A DNA stretch of 56,932 bases from Alphaproteobacteria bacterium (lineage in GTDB: Bacteria > Pseudomonadota > Alphaproteobacteria > RF32 > CAG-239), in contig JAGBHO010000001.1 in NCBI GenBank assembly GCA_017935485.1, positions 1 to 56,932 of the forward strand. Direction: 5' to 3'. The notes under the pieces were generated by a model. It saw only the letters and a list, made by a program, of their open reading frames with translations, was not told where the DNA came from and did no database searches. Positions within the stretch are counted from its first letter, which is position 1. Each line of letters opens with the position of its first letter. This document shows positions 33,997 to 42,265 of the stretch, piece by piece. A program made the position numbers and the translations under genes.

Positions 33997-35631
33997 TTAG
34001 TCAGGCTGATGCCTGATTTTATATAAATCATAGAAATAAGTGCCTCTGCGGAAAGTTTTTAAATATTGCAGACGGGACGCCGCCTGTATGTCAATTGGCA
34101 GGGCAGGAGGAGGATTAAGCTTCATGGAACGTGTTGACGAACTGTTGGCAATAATTGCATAATCTTCCCGTGCCGGTTTAAGAGCGGCAATAAATTCTTC
34201 TTTTTGATCATAATCTGTAATTTTAACGGAATTGACATTTCTGAAATCATTGACCAGATTAATAATGCTGAAAATTTTCCAGCCGTTGAAAATGATTTTT
34301 TTTCCTTTCATATCTGCCAACAGTGCCGCATCTTGTTCGGTTGTTCTGAAAGCATAAGTGCTGCGGTGATAAAAATCGGTCAGGAATGTATTGCATAAAA
34401 TTAAAATCGTCAAAACATAAAGAGCTGTTCCGGCAGAAAGGCCGGCAGCCAGCAAAAATGACCGTACGGCGTATATTATAAGAATACATAACGCCGGGAT
34501 GACCGGCATAAAATATCTGTCGTCAAAATCTGCCATGTCCGGACTGATAAAAGCAATCAGCACAATATACGGAACGGTGTACAAACACAAACAGATGAGG
34601 AAAGCATTATTTGTTTGGGCGGAATTTTGCCGCAGCTTTACAAAAGAAACGGCAAGAATGAGGCCTATAACTACCCAAAAACCGGAAAAATTGCTGTTGA
34701 ACGGCAGGATTTTGGTTATAACCAGATTTGCGATTCTTGTTAAGGACGGTTCAAAATATAACAAGTAATATCCCCAGTCCTTATCGGCCGTTTCTTCTCC
34801 GCGGTAAGAATGCAGCAAAACTTCGGCGGCTGGAGAATAGAACCAAAAGAAAACGGTAACGCTTGCCAACATTAAAACAACATATAACACGGCCGGTCTG
34901 ATTTTTTTTCTTGTTAAAAGGATAATGCCGGTAAAGGCCGCAATAAAAAAGACGGCAATTAATAAATAATAATGAGTTAAATAGCACAGAAAAGACAGCA
35001 AGAAGATAAGTGCTGCCTGTCCGGCGCTCAAAAACCCGTTTTTTAAAAAACGGAAATGTTCATATATCAGCCAGGTCGTAAGCATAGCCTGCAGCATATA
35101 AGATCTGATAAAAACCGCCATATTCAGGGCGGCCAGAGAAAAACCGAAAAGTATTACGCAAAGATAACAAAGGTTTTTATCTTCAAAAACAAAGCGGGAT
35201 ATTTTATATAGAAAGAAAATTAAAAATATAAAAGCAACAAGATTAATCGGAAAGGCCGTCCATTTGCTGAAAGTCTCGGGAACAAAGGATGAAACTGTAT
35301 GCAGAATAAAGTAATAAAACGGAGGATGGACGCCGGCAGCCAGATTTGAAATAATAGGCTCATAGTCAAAACCGTGTCCGGATTTTACCGTCACGTAATC
35401 ATTAAAAAAAGCGGAGGTAAAGGTATGCCCGTACAGAAGATGATGCCGGTCTTCCTGAAAAGAGTCGATGCCGTCGGCCAGATAAGGACCCTGCCGGCTG
35501 TTGGCATGGGCAAATGAGAATATTTCATCTCCGTGAAAATCGGTCTTCTGATAAAAATAAAAGGTTATCAGACATAAGTTGACAAGAACGATAAAAATAA
35601 GTTTATAATCAATTTTGTGACGAAAGTTCAT
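33997..35631 (-). CDS. Membrane glycosyltransferase, GT-C fold (GT39/ArnT-like)
   Basis: A 544-aa protein with about 11 membrane helices and the acidic loop after helix 1 (DFHGDEIFSFAHA, the GT-C catalytic-type D-E motif). Related enzymes transfer sugars from polyprenyl-phosphate donors to lipid A, proteins or O-antigen on the periplasmic side. It is last in a four-gene operon with GtrA, a methyltransferase and a GtrB-like enzyme, so it is probably the specific GtrC-type transferase. It overlaps gtrA by 4 bases. Confidence 0.82.
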   Translation of the reverse strand: MNFRHKIDYKLIFIVLVNLCLITFYFYQKTDFHGDEIFSFAHANSRQGPYLADGIDSFQEDRHHLLYGHTFTSAFFNDYVTVKSGHGFDYEPIISNLAAGVHPPFYYFILHTVSSFVPETFSKWTAFPINLVAFIFLIFFLYKISRFVFEDKNLCYLCVILFGFSLAALNMAVFIRSYMLQAMLTTWLIYEHFRFLKNGFLSAGQAALIFLLSFLCYLTHYYLLIAVFFIAAFTGIILLTRKKIRPAVLYVVLMLASVTVFFWFYSPAAEVLLHSYRGEETADKDWGYYLLYFEPSLTRIANLVITKILPFNSNFSGFWVVIGLILAVSFVKLRQNSAQTNNAFLICLCLYTVPYIVLIAFISPDMADFDDRYFMPVIPALCILIIYAVRSFLLAAGLSAGTALYVLTILILCNTFLTDFYHRSTYAFRTTEQDAALLADMKGKKIIFNGWKIFSIINLVNDFRNVNSVKITDYDQKEEFIAALKPAREDYAIIANSSSTRSMKLNPPPALPIDIQAASRLQYLKTFRRGTYFYDLYKIRHQPD

Positions 35632-36050
35632 CTTTTCTTGCCTTTTTGGTTAAAAATAAAATTCTTTCCCAGATAATAATTTGCAAGAATAACAATCCCT
35701 AAAACAAAATATTTGGAATACAAATCCGACCACCCGAAAAATTCAACCAGCAGAATAACGGAAAAATAATCAAAAATTCCACTACCGCCGCGGCAGATAA
35801 AAAATTTCAGCATTTCGGAAACGGTTTCTTTGGAGGTAGGACAAAAACTGCGGTACACATAAAATTTATTAATAAAATAAGCATAGAATTTGGCTGAAAC
35901 AATGGCTGCCAGGTTAGCCCAGTAATAACGGATGCCGAACAGCAGCAAAATCGTATAAAGCGCCACGTTCAATATTGTGATGCTGAGACCGGCCAGAATA
36001 TAACGGCCGAATTCCGAATTCAGGATATGCAGTGCTTTTTTTAACATCAT
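35628..36050 (-). CDS. GtrA-family membrane protein
   Basis: A 140-aa protein with four membrane helices and the GtrA pattern (FGRYILAGLSITILNVALY; FINKFYVYRSF). GtrA proteins are proposed to flip polyprenyl-phosphate sugars or translocate donors. The ATG at 36050 overlaps the methyltransferase stop (ATGA); an open 8-codon extension is less likely. Works with the GtrB-like gene upstream in the operon. Confidence 0.88.
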   Translation of the reverse strand: MMLKKALHILNSEFGRYILAGLSITILNVALYTILLLFGIRYYWANLAAIVSAKFYAYFINKFYVYRSFCPTSKETVSEMLKFFICRGGSGIFDYFSVILLVEFFGWSDLYSKYFVLGIVILANYYLGKNFIFNQKGKKR

Positions 36051-36652
36051 TTTTCTATAAGGGCTATGGTCCATACAATACAGTCAAAAACGGTAACTTT
36101 TTTATCGGGAAAAATCCGCTTTATAAATTTTTCAAATCCGCGAAAAGTATAATGATTGATATGATCGGGCGGATTTCCGAAGCGCCGGATGTTTTTGCCC
36201 GAAAGCAGGTTGCCTAAGCAGAAATAAGGTTCTTTCGGAACAGAAACCAGAACATAACGACGGGCAATCCTGACAAGTTCTTTGAGGGCGGCTTCCGGCA
36301 GCTTCAGATGTTCCAGAACCTCGGTCGAACATACCAGCTCAAAAGAACCGTCTTCGGCGTCAATGTTATATATGTCTCCGGTTGAAAAACAAATCTTGTC
36401 CGACTGATGTTTTTGAGCATAGGCAATCGCCTGCGGACTGGCATCCATAGCATGAATTTTTGCGCTGCTGACATGTAAAGCCAGCAGATTTGAAATAAAA
36501 CCCTCTCCGCAGCCGGCGTCAAAAATTGTCGGTTGTTGCAGGTTAAGAGAATTTATAATGTCCAGCAGCTTGCGGTTAAAGTGTCTGAGCATAAGTTTTT
36601 TCAGCGGATTCGCCGTCGTATGCTTTTTCAAATTGCCGTTATTATAGGTCAT
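36047..36652 (-). CDS. Class I SAM-dependent methyltransferase
   Basis: A 201-aa Rossmann methyltransferase: SAM motif I as IFDAGCGEGFISNLLA (about 43-58), an acidic ribose-binding residue in AMDASPQAI, and LVCSTEVLEHL (motif II/III). The ATG at 36652 lies inside the end of the GT2 gene, whose GGAGAAGAAGG codons double as its ribosome site. Context suggests it methylates a surface sugar or its lipid carrier. Confidence 0.87.
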   Translation of the reverse strand: MTYNNGNLKKHTTANPLKKLMLRHFNRKLLDIINSLNLQQPTIFDAGCGEGFISNLLALHVSSAKIHAMDASPQAIAYAQKHQSDKICFSTGDIYNIDAEDGSFELVCSTEVLEHLKLPEAALKELVRIARRYVLVSVPKEPYFCLGNLLSGKNIRRFGNPPDHINHYTFRGFEKFIKRIFPDKKVTVFDCIVWTIALIEK

Positions 36653-37610
36653 GACCTTCTTCTCCGTTGATAATCTGCCGGATAAAAACGCTTTTGTCAG
36701 GTTTTGCCGCGTTGTCGACAACCAGATTGGCAATAAACCCGAGAGAAAAGGACTGAAAACCGATAAGAAGGAATAAAACGCCCAAAATCAACAGCGGCCG
36801 GTGTCCGATAGCCTGTCCGGAAAACCATAATGCCGATAAATAAGAACAGATAAGAAAACCGGCAGCAAATAAGGCTAATCCGATTTTCCCGAAAAAATAC
36901 ATGGGTCTGTCATAAAATTTGAGCAAAAAAACGGCAGATATCGCATCAAACATTCCGCGCAGATATCGTTCTGTACCGAATTTTGATTTTCCGGACAATC
37001 TTTTGTGATGCGTAACCGGAATCTCCCCGATTTTAAATCCGTTTCTCAATGCTAAAAGCGGAATATAACGATGAAATTCTCCGTAAACATAAAGAGATTC
37101 GACGACTTCCCGACGATAAGCCTTAAAACCGCAGTTAAAATCATGCAACGGAATACCGGAGATTTTTGCCGTAATAAAATTAAATATTTTTGACATTACC
37201 TTTTTTTCGAGCGGATCATGCCTGTTGATTTTCCAACCGGAAACAAGATCATATCCCTCGTCGATTTTGTTGATAAAGTTGACAATATCATCGGGATCAT
37301 CTTGCAAATCGGCATCAAGCGTAATGATAACGTCTCCTCTGGTGTATTGAAACCCTGTTTGTAAAGCGATTGATTTTCCGAAATTCTGACGGAGAGAGAT
37401 TAATTTTGTACGAGTGTCTTTTTTGACGATTGCTTTAATTTTTTCTTCGGTTGCATCGGTGGATCCGTCATTAACAAAACAAATTTCATATTGGGAAAAC
37501 AGGGATTTTTTCTGCAAAGTTGTCAGATTTTTTTTTAGCTTTTGATATAACGGAACAATATTGTTCTCCTCATTATATGCAGAAATAATTACAGATAAAT
37601 ACTTATGCAT
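36642..37610 (-). CDS. GtrB/ArnC-like polyprenyl-phosphate glycosyltransferase (GT2)
   Basis: A 322-aa protein: GT2 domain (VIISAYNEENNIVPLYQ; LDADLQDDPDD with the DxD and QDDP signature; GFKAYRREV) and two C-terminal membrane helices (about 230-295). It should make a polyprenyl-phosphate-linked sugar that GtrA and the GT-C enzyme use. The ATG at 37610 has GAGGTG about 7 bases upstream; a GTG at 37619 is also in frame. First gene of the operon. Confidence 0.92.
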   Translation of the reverse strand: MHKYLSVIISAYNEENNIVPLYQKLKKNLTTLQKKSLFSQYEICFVNDGSTDATEEKIKAIVKKDTRTKLISLRQNFGKSIALQTGFQYTRGDVIITLDADLQDDPDDIVNFINKIDEGYDLVSGWKINRHDPLEKKVMSKIFNFITAKISGIPLHDFNCGFKAYRREVVESLYVYGEFHRYIPLLALRNGFKIGEIPVTHHKRLSGKSKFGTERYLRGMFDAISAVFLLKFYDRPMYFFGKIGLALFAAGFLICSYLSALWFSGQAIGHRPLLILGVLFLLIGFQSFSLGFIANLVVDNAAKPDKSVFIRQIINGEEGHDL

Positions 37611-37619
37611 TCCAAACAC

Positions 37620-37796
37620 CTCGTCTTAACCGCCTGTTATTAAAGTTTATAATAATATTGAGGCGAATATAAGTTTTTTTTTCAATTTATCATCATAAAA
37701 ACGGAATAGAAACAAATACGAAACTGTAATAAGAATTGACAAATGGCCGAAAGAGGGATAATTCTTTTAAAGAAAATTTATTATTAATATGTCATT
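37620..37796. other. Intergenic region between the Gtr-like operon and the hydrolase
   Basis: AT-rich; it contains the divergent start regions and a good plus-strand promoter at 37736-37764. No gene seen. Confidence 0.5.
37736..37764 (+). promoter_or_regulatory. Sigma-70-type promoter of the hydrolase gene
   Basis: TTGACA (37736-37741), a 17-base spacer and TAATTC (37759-37764). Transcription would begin about 25 bases before the start codon, leaving a short leader with no Shine-Dalgarno sequence. Confidence 0.6.
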
Positions 37797-38534
37797 ATGG
37801 AAAATATACAATTTTTTGAAAAGTTTCATGAGTCTGAATTTATGGTAAATGTCAGAACGCCCCGTGTTTTAAAAACGGAAACAACAGTTGTTCTGATCCA
37901 TGGTTTTTGGTCTCTTCCGTTAGGCAGAAAGTATGATGCTCTGACGAACATATGTAAAAATTTGGGAGCCGGATGCGCCGCTTATGAATTAATCGGCCAT
38001 GGTTCTGATATTTCTCATTTGGATAATCTGGACATGAACATTTTGATTGAACAGTTGGAATATCTTATCAGCCGCAGATTCAACAATAATGTTGTCCTGA
38101 TAGGTTCCTGCGGAGGCGGACTGGTTGCTTTGCAGGCGGCCAAAAGGCATCCTGATGCGGTAAAGGGCATTATCACGCTGGCAACGGCGCTGGACTGGCG
38201 TTTTTTAACGCCTGAACAGTTGAACGCCGTAAATGAGAAAGGGTTTGTTTATGTCCGCTTCGGGCACCATATTGATGAATGTAAAATCACCAAAAGATTT
38301 TGCGATTCTTATGCCGAGGTTGAACATTGGGAGCCGATGGCGGTTTCTTTTCCCGTCCATATCATGCAAGGAAGCGCAGACAATGTTATGGATTGGCGAA
38401 AAGCAATAAAATTATTGGAGTTTGTGCAGGGAAAAGATGTTGTGCTGAAAGTCATTCAGGGCACGGGGCACCGCGTCGCCGATAAAAAAAGCTTCAGGGA
38501 AATCGCTTATTCGCTGCAATCTATGATCGGGTAA
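37797..38534 (+). CDS. Alpha/beta hydrolase with a Cys at the nucleophile position
   Basis: A 245-aa soluble hydrolase. The oxyanion-region motif IHGFW is near residue 34 and the elbow is VLIGSCGGGLVAL (about 99-111). In G-x-Nu-x-G reading the nucleophile is Cys (G-S-C-G-G), as in dienelactone hydrolases, rather than Ser. Asp in GSADNVMDW and His in GTGHRVADK complete a triad. No Shine-Dalgarno; leader ends TATGTCATT before the ATG. Substrate unknown. Confidence 0.8.
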   Translation: MENIQFFEKFHESEFMVNVRTPRVLKTETTVVLIHGFWSLPLGRKYDALTNICKNLGAGCAAYELIGHGSDISHLDNLDMNILIEQLEYLISRRFNNNVVLIGSCGGGLVALQAAKRHPDAVKGIITLATALDWRFLTPEQLNAVNEKGFVYVRFGHHIDECKITKRFCDSYAEVEHWEPMAVSFPVHIMQGSADNVMDWRKAIKLLEFVQGKDVVLKVIQGTGHRVADKKSFREIAYSLQSMIG

Positions 38535-38536
38535 TG

Positions 38537-38569
38537 AAAAACGCGTTATCAAAAAGATAACGCGTTTTT
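38537..38569. terminator. Bidirectional intrinsic terminator
   Basis: AAAAACGCGTTATC and GATAACGCGTTTTT pair fully around an A5 loop and are followed by more T. It separates the hydrolase gene from the convergent two-gene operon. Confidence 0.9.
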
Positions 38570-38574
38570 TTTGA

Positions 38575-38880
38575 TTATATAGCCAAAATCAAGCCGATGG
38601 CTACAACGACAACCAGTACAACTCCCAAAAAGAAGAGAATCAAAGTCTTGTCGTGTTTTTCTTCGCTTTCTGAGGATTGCCGGCAGATTAAAATCGGCAA
38701 ATCCGAATCCTGACCGTATAAACGCAAAGCCGTTGATACATTTTCTTTTTCTTCGTCAGTTTCCGGTTCTCTGATGACAATTCCGTTTCTGCGGTCTTTT
38801 GACAATTTGTTATCGACCGCTATAACCAGCTTGTATATGACATATAAAGCCAGTGAAATAATGATAATAATTGCTATCAT
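38575..38880 (-). CDS. Small two-helix membrane protein, 101 aa
   Basis: Hydrophobic helices at residues 2-21 (IAIIIIISLALYVIYKLVIA) and 80-100 (LILFFLGVVLVVVVAIGL) flank a charged cytoplasmic or periplasmic loop (KDRRNGIVIREPETDEEKEN). No family recognised. Its ATG overlaps the stop of the larger gene upstream (ATGA), so they form an operon. Confidence 0.6.
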   Translation of the reverse strand: MIAIIIIISLALYVIYKLVIAVDNKLSKDRRNGIVIREPETDEEKENVSTALRLYGQDSDLPILICRQSSESEEKHDKTLILFFLGVVLVVVVAIGLILAI

Positions 38881-39977
38881 AAGGCAACAAGATTTTTAAG
38901 TTTGCTAAAAAAACCGTTTTTTCCCGTTTTGGCAGCGGCTATTCTACATAGCTGATTTTTTGTCGGCATATCCGGATTGAGGTAAGAAAAATACCTCTCC
39001 CGCATAATAACGGACAATTCCTGCGGTGTAAGATCCCGAGCCCAGCTGCGGAAGACATCGGCAGAAAACATAAAGTTTCCGGAAGTCGGGCAGCCCAGAT
39101 AATCGCTGTAGTTGCTGAAGTTGTTAAAGTTTTCGGCAGAAACGACATTCAGTCCTAACGTCAGATTCAAAGGTTCACCATGTTTCAGGAAAGCTTTTTT
39201 CAGTTCCGCTGTACTTTTTCCGGCGCGAAGCAGAATGGTCTCAATCACCCTGTATGGCAGTCCGGTATATCCCACAAACAAACGGCAATGTGCACGATTT
39301 GCATCCTTCCGGTATACGGTAATACCTTGCTTACTCATCCATTGGTCGGCATACTCAACGCTTTTAGTGTCAATAGTCTGCACATAAGTCTTAAAAAACT
39401 TTTGCAGTCCTCCTAAAGATGAGAAGTATCGTTGGACACTGTAAAGTGCATCGCGAATCCAGTTACCGTTTGCCAGAGGCATGGCCAGAACATAGTTATC
39501 CATATCATTTTCATCAAAAACAAACCTGCCGTTATGTCTCAAATACGGATATTTCCGGTCAAGTTCTTTAATGTAGCTGTCATTAGGAAACATGGTCAGC
39601 ATTTTATCCATGTCTGCCCATATGGCACCGGAATATTTTTCTTTCTCGAGCCAGATAGCATTAAAACAATTCCTGTTCATGTAAATTCGAAACAAATACG
39701 GATCAGAATCTGCCGCAACGACTTCTCTTGTTCCGTCGGAGTAGTATTTTAATACCGTATCGCTTAGAATAACATCTTTAGACGGTTTTTGTTCATCGGT
39801 AAAATCCTGAATGGAATATTTCTGCGGATCAAAAACAAATTTTTCTTTGTCTTTAATTCCCCAAATCCTTTCGCAAAACATCAAATGTTTTTCAGTTGTT
39901 TGTTTTGTCAAATCAAGAGAATTGGAAGACAAAACAGCACTGAATGCATCGCTTTTGGTACTAACTGGTTGCGTCAT
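38877..39977 (-). CDS. Hypothetical protein, 366 aa
   Basis: No recognised domain, signal peptide or membrane helix. It begins MTQPVSTKSDAFSAVL and is rich in aromatic residues (many Tyr, Phe and Trp) with a basic C-terminus (KTGKNGFFSKLKNL). The ATG at 39977 is chosen because it follows the AT-rich leader motif ATTAAATTTTATCAT shared with neighbours; an open 32-codon extension lies in that leader. Probably cytoplasmic; co-transcribed with the 101-aa membrane protein. Confidence 0.62.
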   Translation of the reverse strand: MTQPVSTKSDAFSAVLSSNSLDLTKQTTEKHLMFCERIWGIKDKEKFVFDPQKYSIQDFTDEQKPSKDVILSDTVLKYYSDGTREVVAADSDPYLFRIYMNRNCFNAIWLEKEKYSGAIWADMDKMLTMFPNDSYIKELDRKYPYLRHNGRFVFDENDMDNYVLAMPLANGNWIRDALYSVQRYFSSLGGLQKFFKTYVQTIDTKSVEYADQWMSKQGITVYRKDANRAHCRLFVGYTGLPYRVIETILLRAGKSTAELKKAFLKHGEPLNLTLGLNVVSAENFNNFSNYSDYLGCPTSGNFMFSADVFRSWARDLTPQELSVIMRERYFSYLNPDMPTKNQLCRIAAAKTGKNGFFSKLKNLVAL

Positions 39978-40066
39978 AATATGATAAAATTTAATTATAC
40001 ATAAATAATATTTAACTGACGCTTTTATAACATGATAAATTTTTTTTGTCAATATTGTTTTTTGCC

Positions 40067-40095
40067 TTGACAAAATAGTAAAAGGAGGCTATTAC
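40067..40095 (+). promoter_or_regulatory. Sigma-70-type promoter of the coiled-coil membrane protein genes
   Basis: TTGACA (40067-40072), a 17-base spacer and TATTAC (40090-40095). The leader then runs about 45 bases through ATTATTATTAATATTAAATTTTTATCATT to the start without a Shine-Dalgarno site. Confidence 0.55.
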
Positions 40096-40141
40096 TCAGG
40101 TTGCAAAAATAAATTATTATTAATATTAAATTTTTATCATT

Positions 40142-40594
40142 ATGGAGACACAAGAGTTTTTATCCATGAACGGCGGTATCGCCATTGCAGTTGCTTTAGG
40201 CATTTTATTCATCTTGTTTGTATTATTTGCGGTTTATGCTTATCGCAAATGGCAACAGAATCAACTGGCACTGAAAGAAATTTCCGAGGGGGTTAACAAG
40301 CTGAGAGAAGGCTTGATTGATGCATCCGATGCACTCAAAGAAACCCGAAAGGAATTAGGTCAGGTACAAGATGAGGTTCGCCAGCAGGATGAAGATTGGA
40401 AAGAACACCAAAAAGGCATGTTGTGGGCCCGACATCAGGTATTTATCGAAAGTATGGTTAATCGCTTGTCCGAAATGCAGGAAGAAGTGAAGCTTGCCGA
40501 CAAAAGAGGAATTCTTGATGATAAGGAAACAGCCATTATGAGCAGCCAGTATAATTCTGCTCAGGCCATTGTAAAAAGTTTGTTAAACAATTAA
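40142..40594 (+). CDS. Membrane-anchored coiled-coil protein, 150 aa
   Basis: One membrane helix (about residues 13-35, IAIAVALGILFILFVLFAVYAY) then a long charged coiled coil (40-110: LREGLIDASDALKETRKELG, QVQDEVRQQDEDWKEHQ). Function unknown; the topology resembles LemA- or RmuC-like membrane-bound helical proteins only in outline. First gene of a pair. Confidence 0.62.
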   Translation: METQEFLSMNGGIAIAVALGILFILFVLFAVYAYRKWQQNQLALKEISEGVNKLREGLIDASDALKETRKELGQVQDEVRQQDEDWKEHQKGMLWARHQVFIESMVNRLSEMQEEVKLADKRGILDDKETAIMSSQYNSAQAIVKSLLNN

Positions 40595-40609
40595 AAATTT
40601 TTTTTGAAT

Positions 40610-41083
40610 ATGAAAAAAGAGTATTTAATTATCGGGTTGGTTATCTTTGTAGCCGCTCTGATTTTTGTTCCGTGGCTTATAAAGTTGTTGGTTCTGGTTA
40701 TCGTTGCAGCTGCCGCTGTCATTTATTTTGGCAAGGAAAAAACGCTGGAAACTTTGCAGGAGTTTTTCTCCACAGTTTTTAATATGGGAAAAGAGCATGT
40801 TGAAAAGGTTGCACCTAAAGGCACCGAACAAGAGCTCAAAATCCACGATGTGGAGGTGAACAAACTGGATGACGGAAGCTATTTGCTGAGTATTTTTACC
40901 GAAATCGGCAAAATAACTTTGGCTCCGCGCCGGTTTGATACGGTGCCGGAAGTTCTGCAAAAGGGAAAAACAGTCAAATACCGTATTATTAATACGGTAG
41001 AAAAATGCAAGCTTGTCAAAGAAAAAAGTATCTTGGCACAGGGTGCAGATGGCGAAGAACGCATTTTTCGCGTTATGGACTAA
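40610..41083 (+). CDS. Membrane protein with small C-terminal beta domain, 157 aa
   Basis: Two closely spaced hydrophobic segments (residues 6-40, LIIGLVIFVAALIFVPWLIKLLVLVIVAAA in two helices) and a soluble C-terminal part (about 75-157) with alternating strands (GSYLLSIFTEIGKITLAPRR). The ATG at 40610 is preceded by T8 and no Shine-Dalgarno; a TTG at 40604 is also in frame. Same operon as the coiled-coil gene. Not recognised. Confidence 0.6.
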   Translation: MKKEYLIIGLVIFVAALIFVPWLIKLLVLVIVAAAAVIYFGKEKTLETLQEFFSTVFNMGKEHVEKVAPKGTEQELKIHDVEVNKLDDGSYLLSIFTEIGKITLAPRRFDTVPEVLQKGKTVKYRIINTVEKCKLVKEKSILAQGADGEERIFRVMD

Positions 41084-41090
41084 TAAGTAA

Positions 41091-41124
41091 AAAACAGAGA
41101 TTGGATTTCCAATCTCTGTTTTTT
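41091..41124. terminator. Bidirectional intrinsic terminator
   Basis: ACAGAGATTGGA (41094-41105) pairs perfectly with TCCAATCTCTGT (41108-41119), flanked by A and T runs. It serves converging genes. Confidence 0.92.
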
Positions 41125-41129
41125 TGTTG

Positions 41130-41543
41130 CTAACTCAATAGCCGTTGTTCTTGTCCGGTCAGCCGCATTATGATTCTCAATACAAGATAACCGATACATA
41201 TTAAACCGAATATAAGTAAAATAAGAGCTGCCATAAAACCGTCAAAACTTAGTCCGTCTTTTAAGGTCTCAAACTTTTCCAGAGCAAAATCAAGTCCCAG
41301 ACCGGTCAAAACAATAACGGCCAGATACAAAACAAGAAAGAGTTTAATTCTTGCCTTGAACTTGAGATGTTCGTTTAACAGGCCGTAAGCGCGGGCATTT
41401 CTTTCCCATGTTTGCAAATTTTTGTCAGATTGTTCATCATCAGCCTCAAATTTTTTCTCGGCCTTTTTCAAAAGCTGCATTGCCGTAAAAATTCCTTTCC
41501 ACGCCAAAAGGCAGCATACGATAAAAATAATAAATGTGTTCAT
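41130..41543 (-). CDS. Membrane protein, 137 aa
   Basis: Three hydrophobic helices: residues 2-18 (FIIFIVCCLLAWKGIF), about 68-85 (LFLVLYLAVIVLTGLGL) and about 105-127 (ALILLIFGLICIGYLVL). A charged linker lies between the first two (AEKKFEADDEQSDKN). Unrecognised. Six bases after the AEK-repeat gene; probably one operon. No Shine-Dalgarno visible. Confidence 0.6.
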   Translation of the reverse strand: MNTFIIFIVCCLLAWKGIFTAMQLLKKAEKKFEADDEQSDKNLQTWERNARAYGLLNEHLKFKARIKLFLVLYLAVIVLTGLGLDFALEKFETLKDGLSFDGFMAALILLIFGLICIGYLVLRIIMRLTGQEQRLLS

Positions 41544-41549
41544 CTGAAT

Positions 41550-42140
41550 TTAGTTTTTTAAGTTCATTACCCAGAAGATAAATCCAGCCGTAGCAAACAT
41601 TAAGAAAACTACAATAGCCAAATGTATAGTTAAAAAAGAATTACAGGCATTTTTTCTGTCATATTCTATAATATTTACTTTAGTTTCTCTTAAAGCTTTT
41701 TCAGCCATAGCTTTTTCTTGAGCTTCTCTTGCAACTTTTTCAGCCATAACTTTTTTTATAGCTTCTCTTAAAGATTTTTCAGCTATAGCTTCTGCTCTGG
41801 CTCTTCTTGCGGCTTTTTCTTCAGCCAGAGCCCTTTCTTGAGCTTTCTCCACATGTTCAGCCGCCCAGACATCTTTGTTGTGCAGATAATAGGCGGAACC
41901 GAAACCGGTCAGAATAACAAAAGCAGATGCTAAAATTGTCAACATCCAGATTCGTGACCGCTGGCGGACATAATTTTCTTCCACGCGATAAGCATAGACA
42001 ATCCTGTCGGCATCCTGTCCCTGAATATTGGCGGATTTCAAATTAGCCTGATTGCGTCTGAGCTTTTTGAACTGATACGCGCTAAAGGCGATAATTCCTA
42101 AAACCAGAACCACACTCAAAATAATAATTAATTTTTCCAT
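41550..42140 (-). CDS. Membrane coiled-coil protein with AEK repeats, 196 aa
   Basis: Helix at residues 4-24, a second at about 65-86 (ILASAFVILTGFGSAYYL) and a third at about 172-193. Between the second and third is a long Ala/Glu/Lys/Arg helix made of four related units (AEEKAARRARAEAI, AEKSLREAIKKVM, AEKVAREAQEKAM, AEKALRET). This implies a coiled coil spanning the compartment between two membrane segments. Not recognised. Its leader shares ATTATTAAT and TAAATTT with other genes of this block. Confidence 0.62.
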   Translation of the reverse strand: MEKLIIILSVVLVLGIIAFSAYQFKKLRRNQANLKSANIQGQDADRIVYAYRVEENYVRQRSRIWMLTILASAFVILTGFGSAYYLHNKDVWAAEHVEKAQERALAEEKAARRARAEAIAEKSLREAIKKVMAEKVAREAQEKAMAEKALRETKVNIIEYDRKNACNSFLTIHLAIVVFLMFATAGFIFWVMNLKN

Positions 42141-42229
42141 ACTTATATAAATTTAGATTAATAATATATTTTAACCACTTTACCATAAACGTTTTTGGTT
42201 ATTTTGTCAAGAGGTGTGGCCGGAAATAA

Positions 42230-42256
42230 AAAAAGGAGGCGGGTTGCCTCCTTTTT
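42230..42256. terminator. Bidirectional intrinsic terminator
   Basis: AAAAAGGAGGC (42230-42240) pairs with GCCTCCTTTTT (42246-42256) over a 5-base loop; on the minus strand it follows the His-rich protein gene. Confidence 0.88.
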
Positions 42257-42265
42257 ATAACGGGA

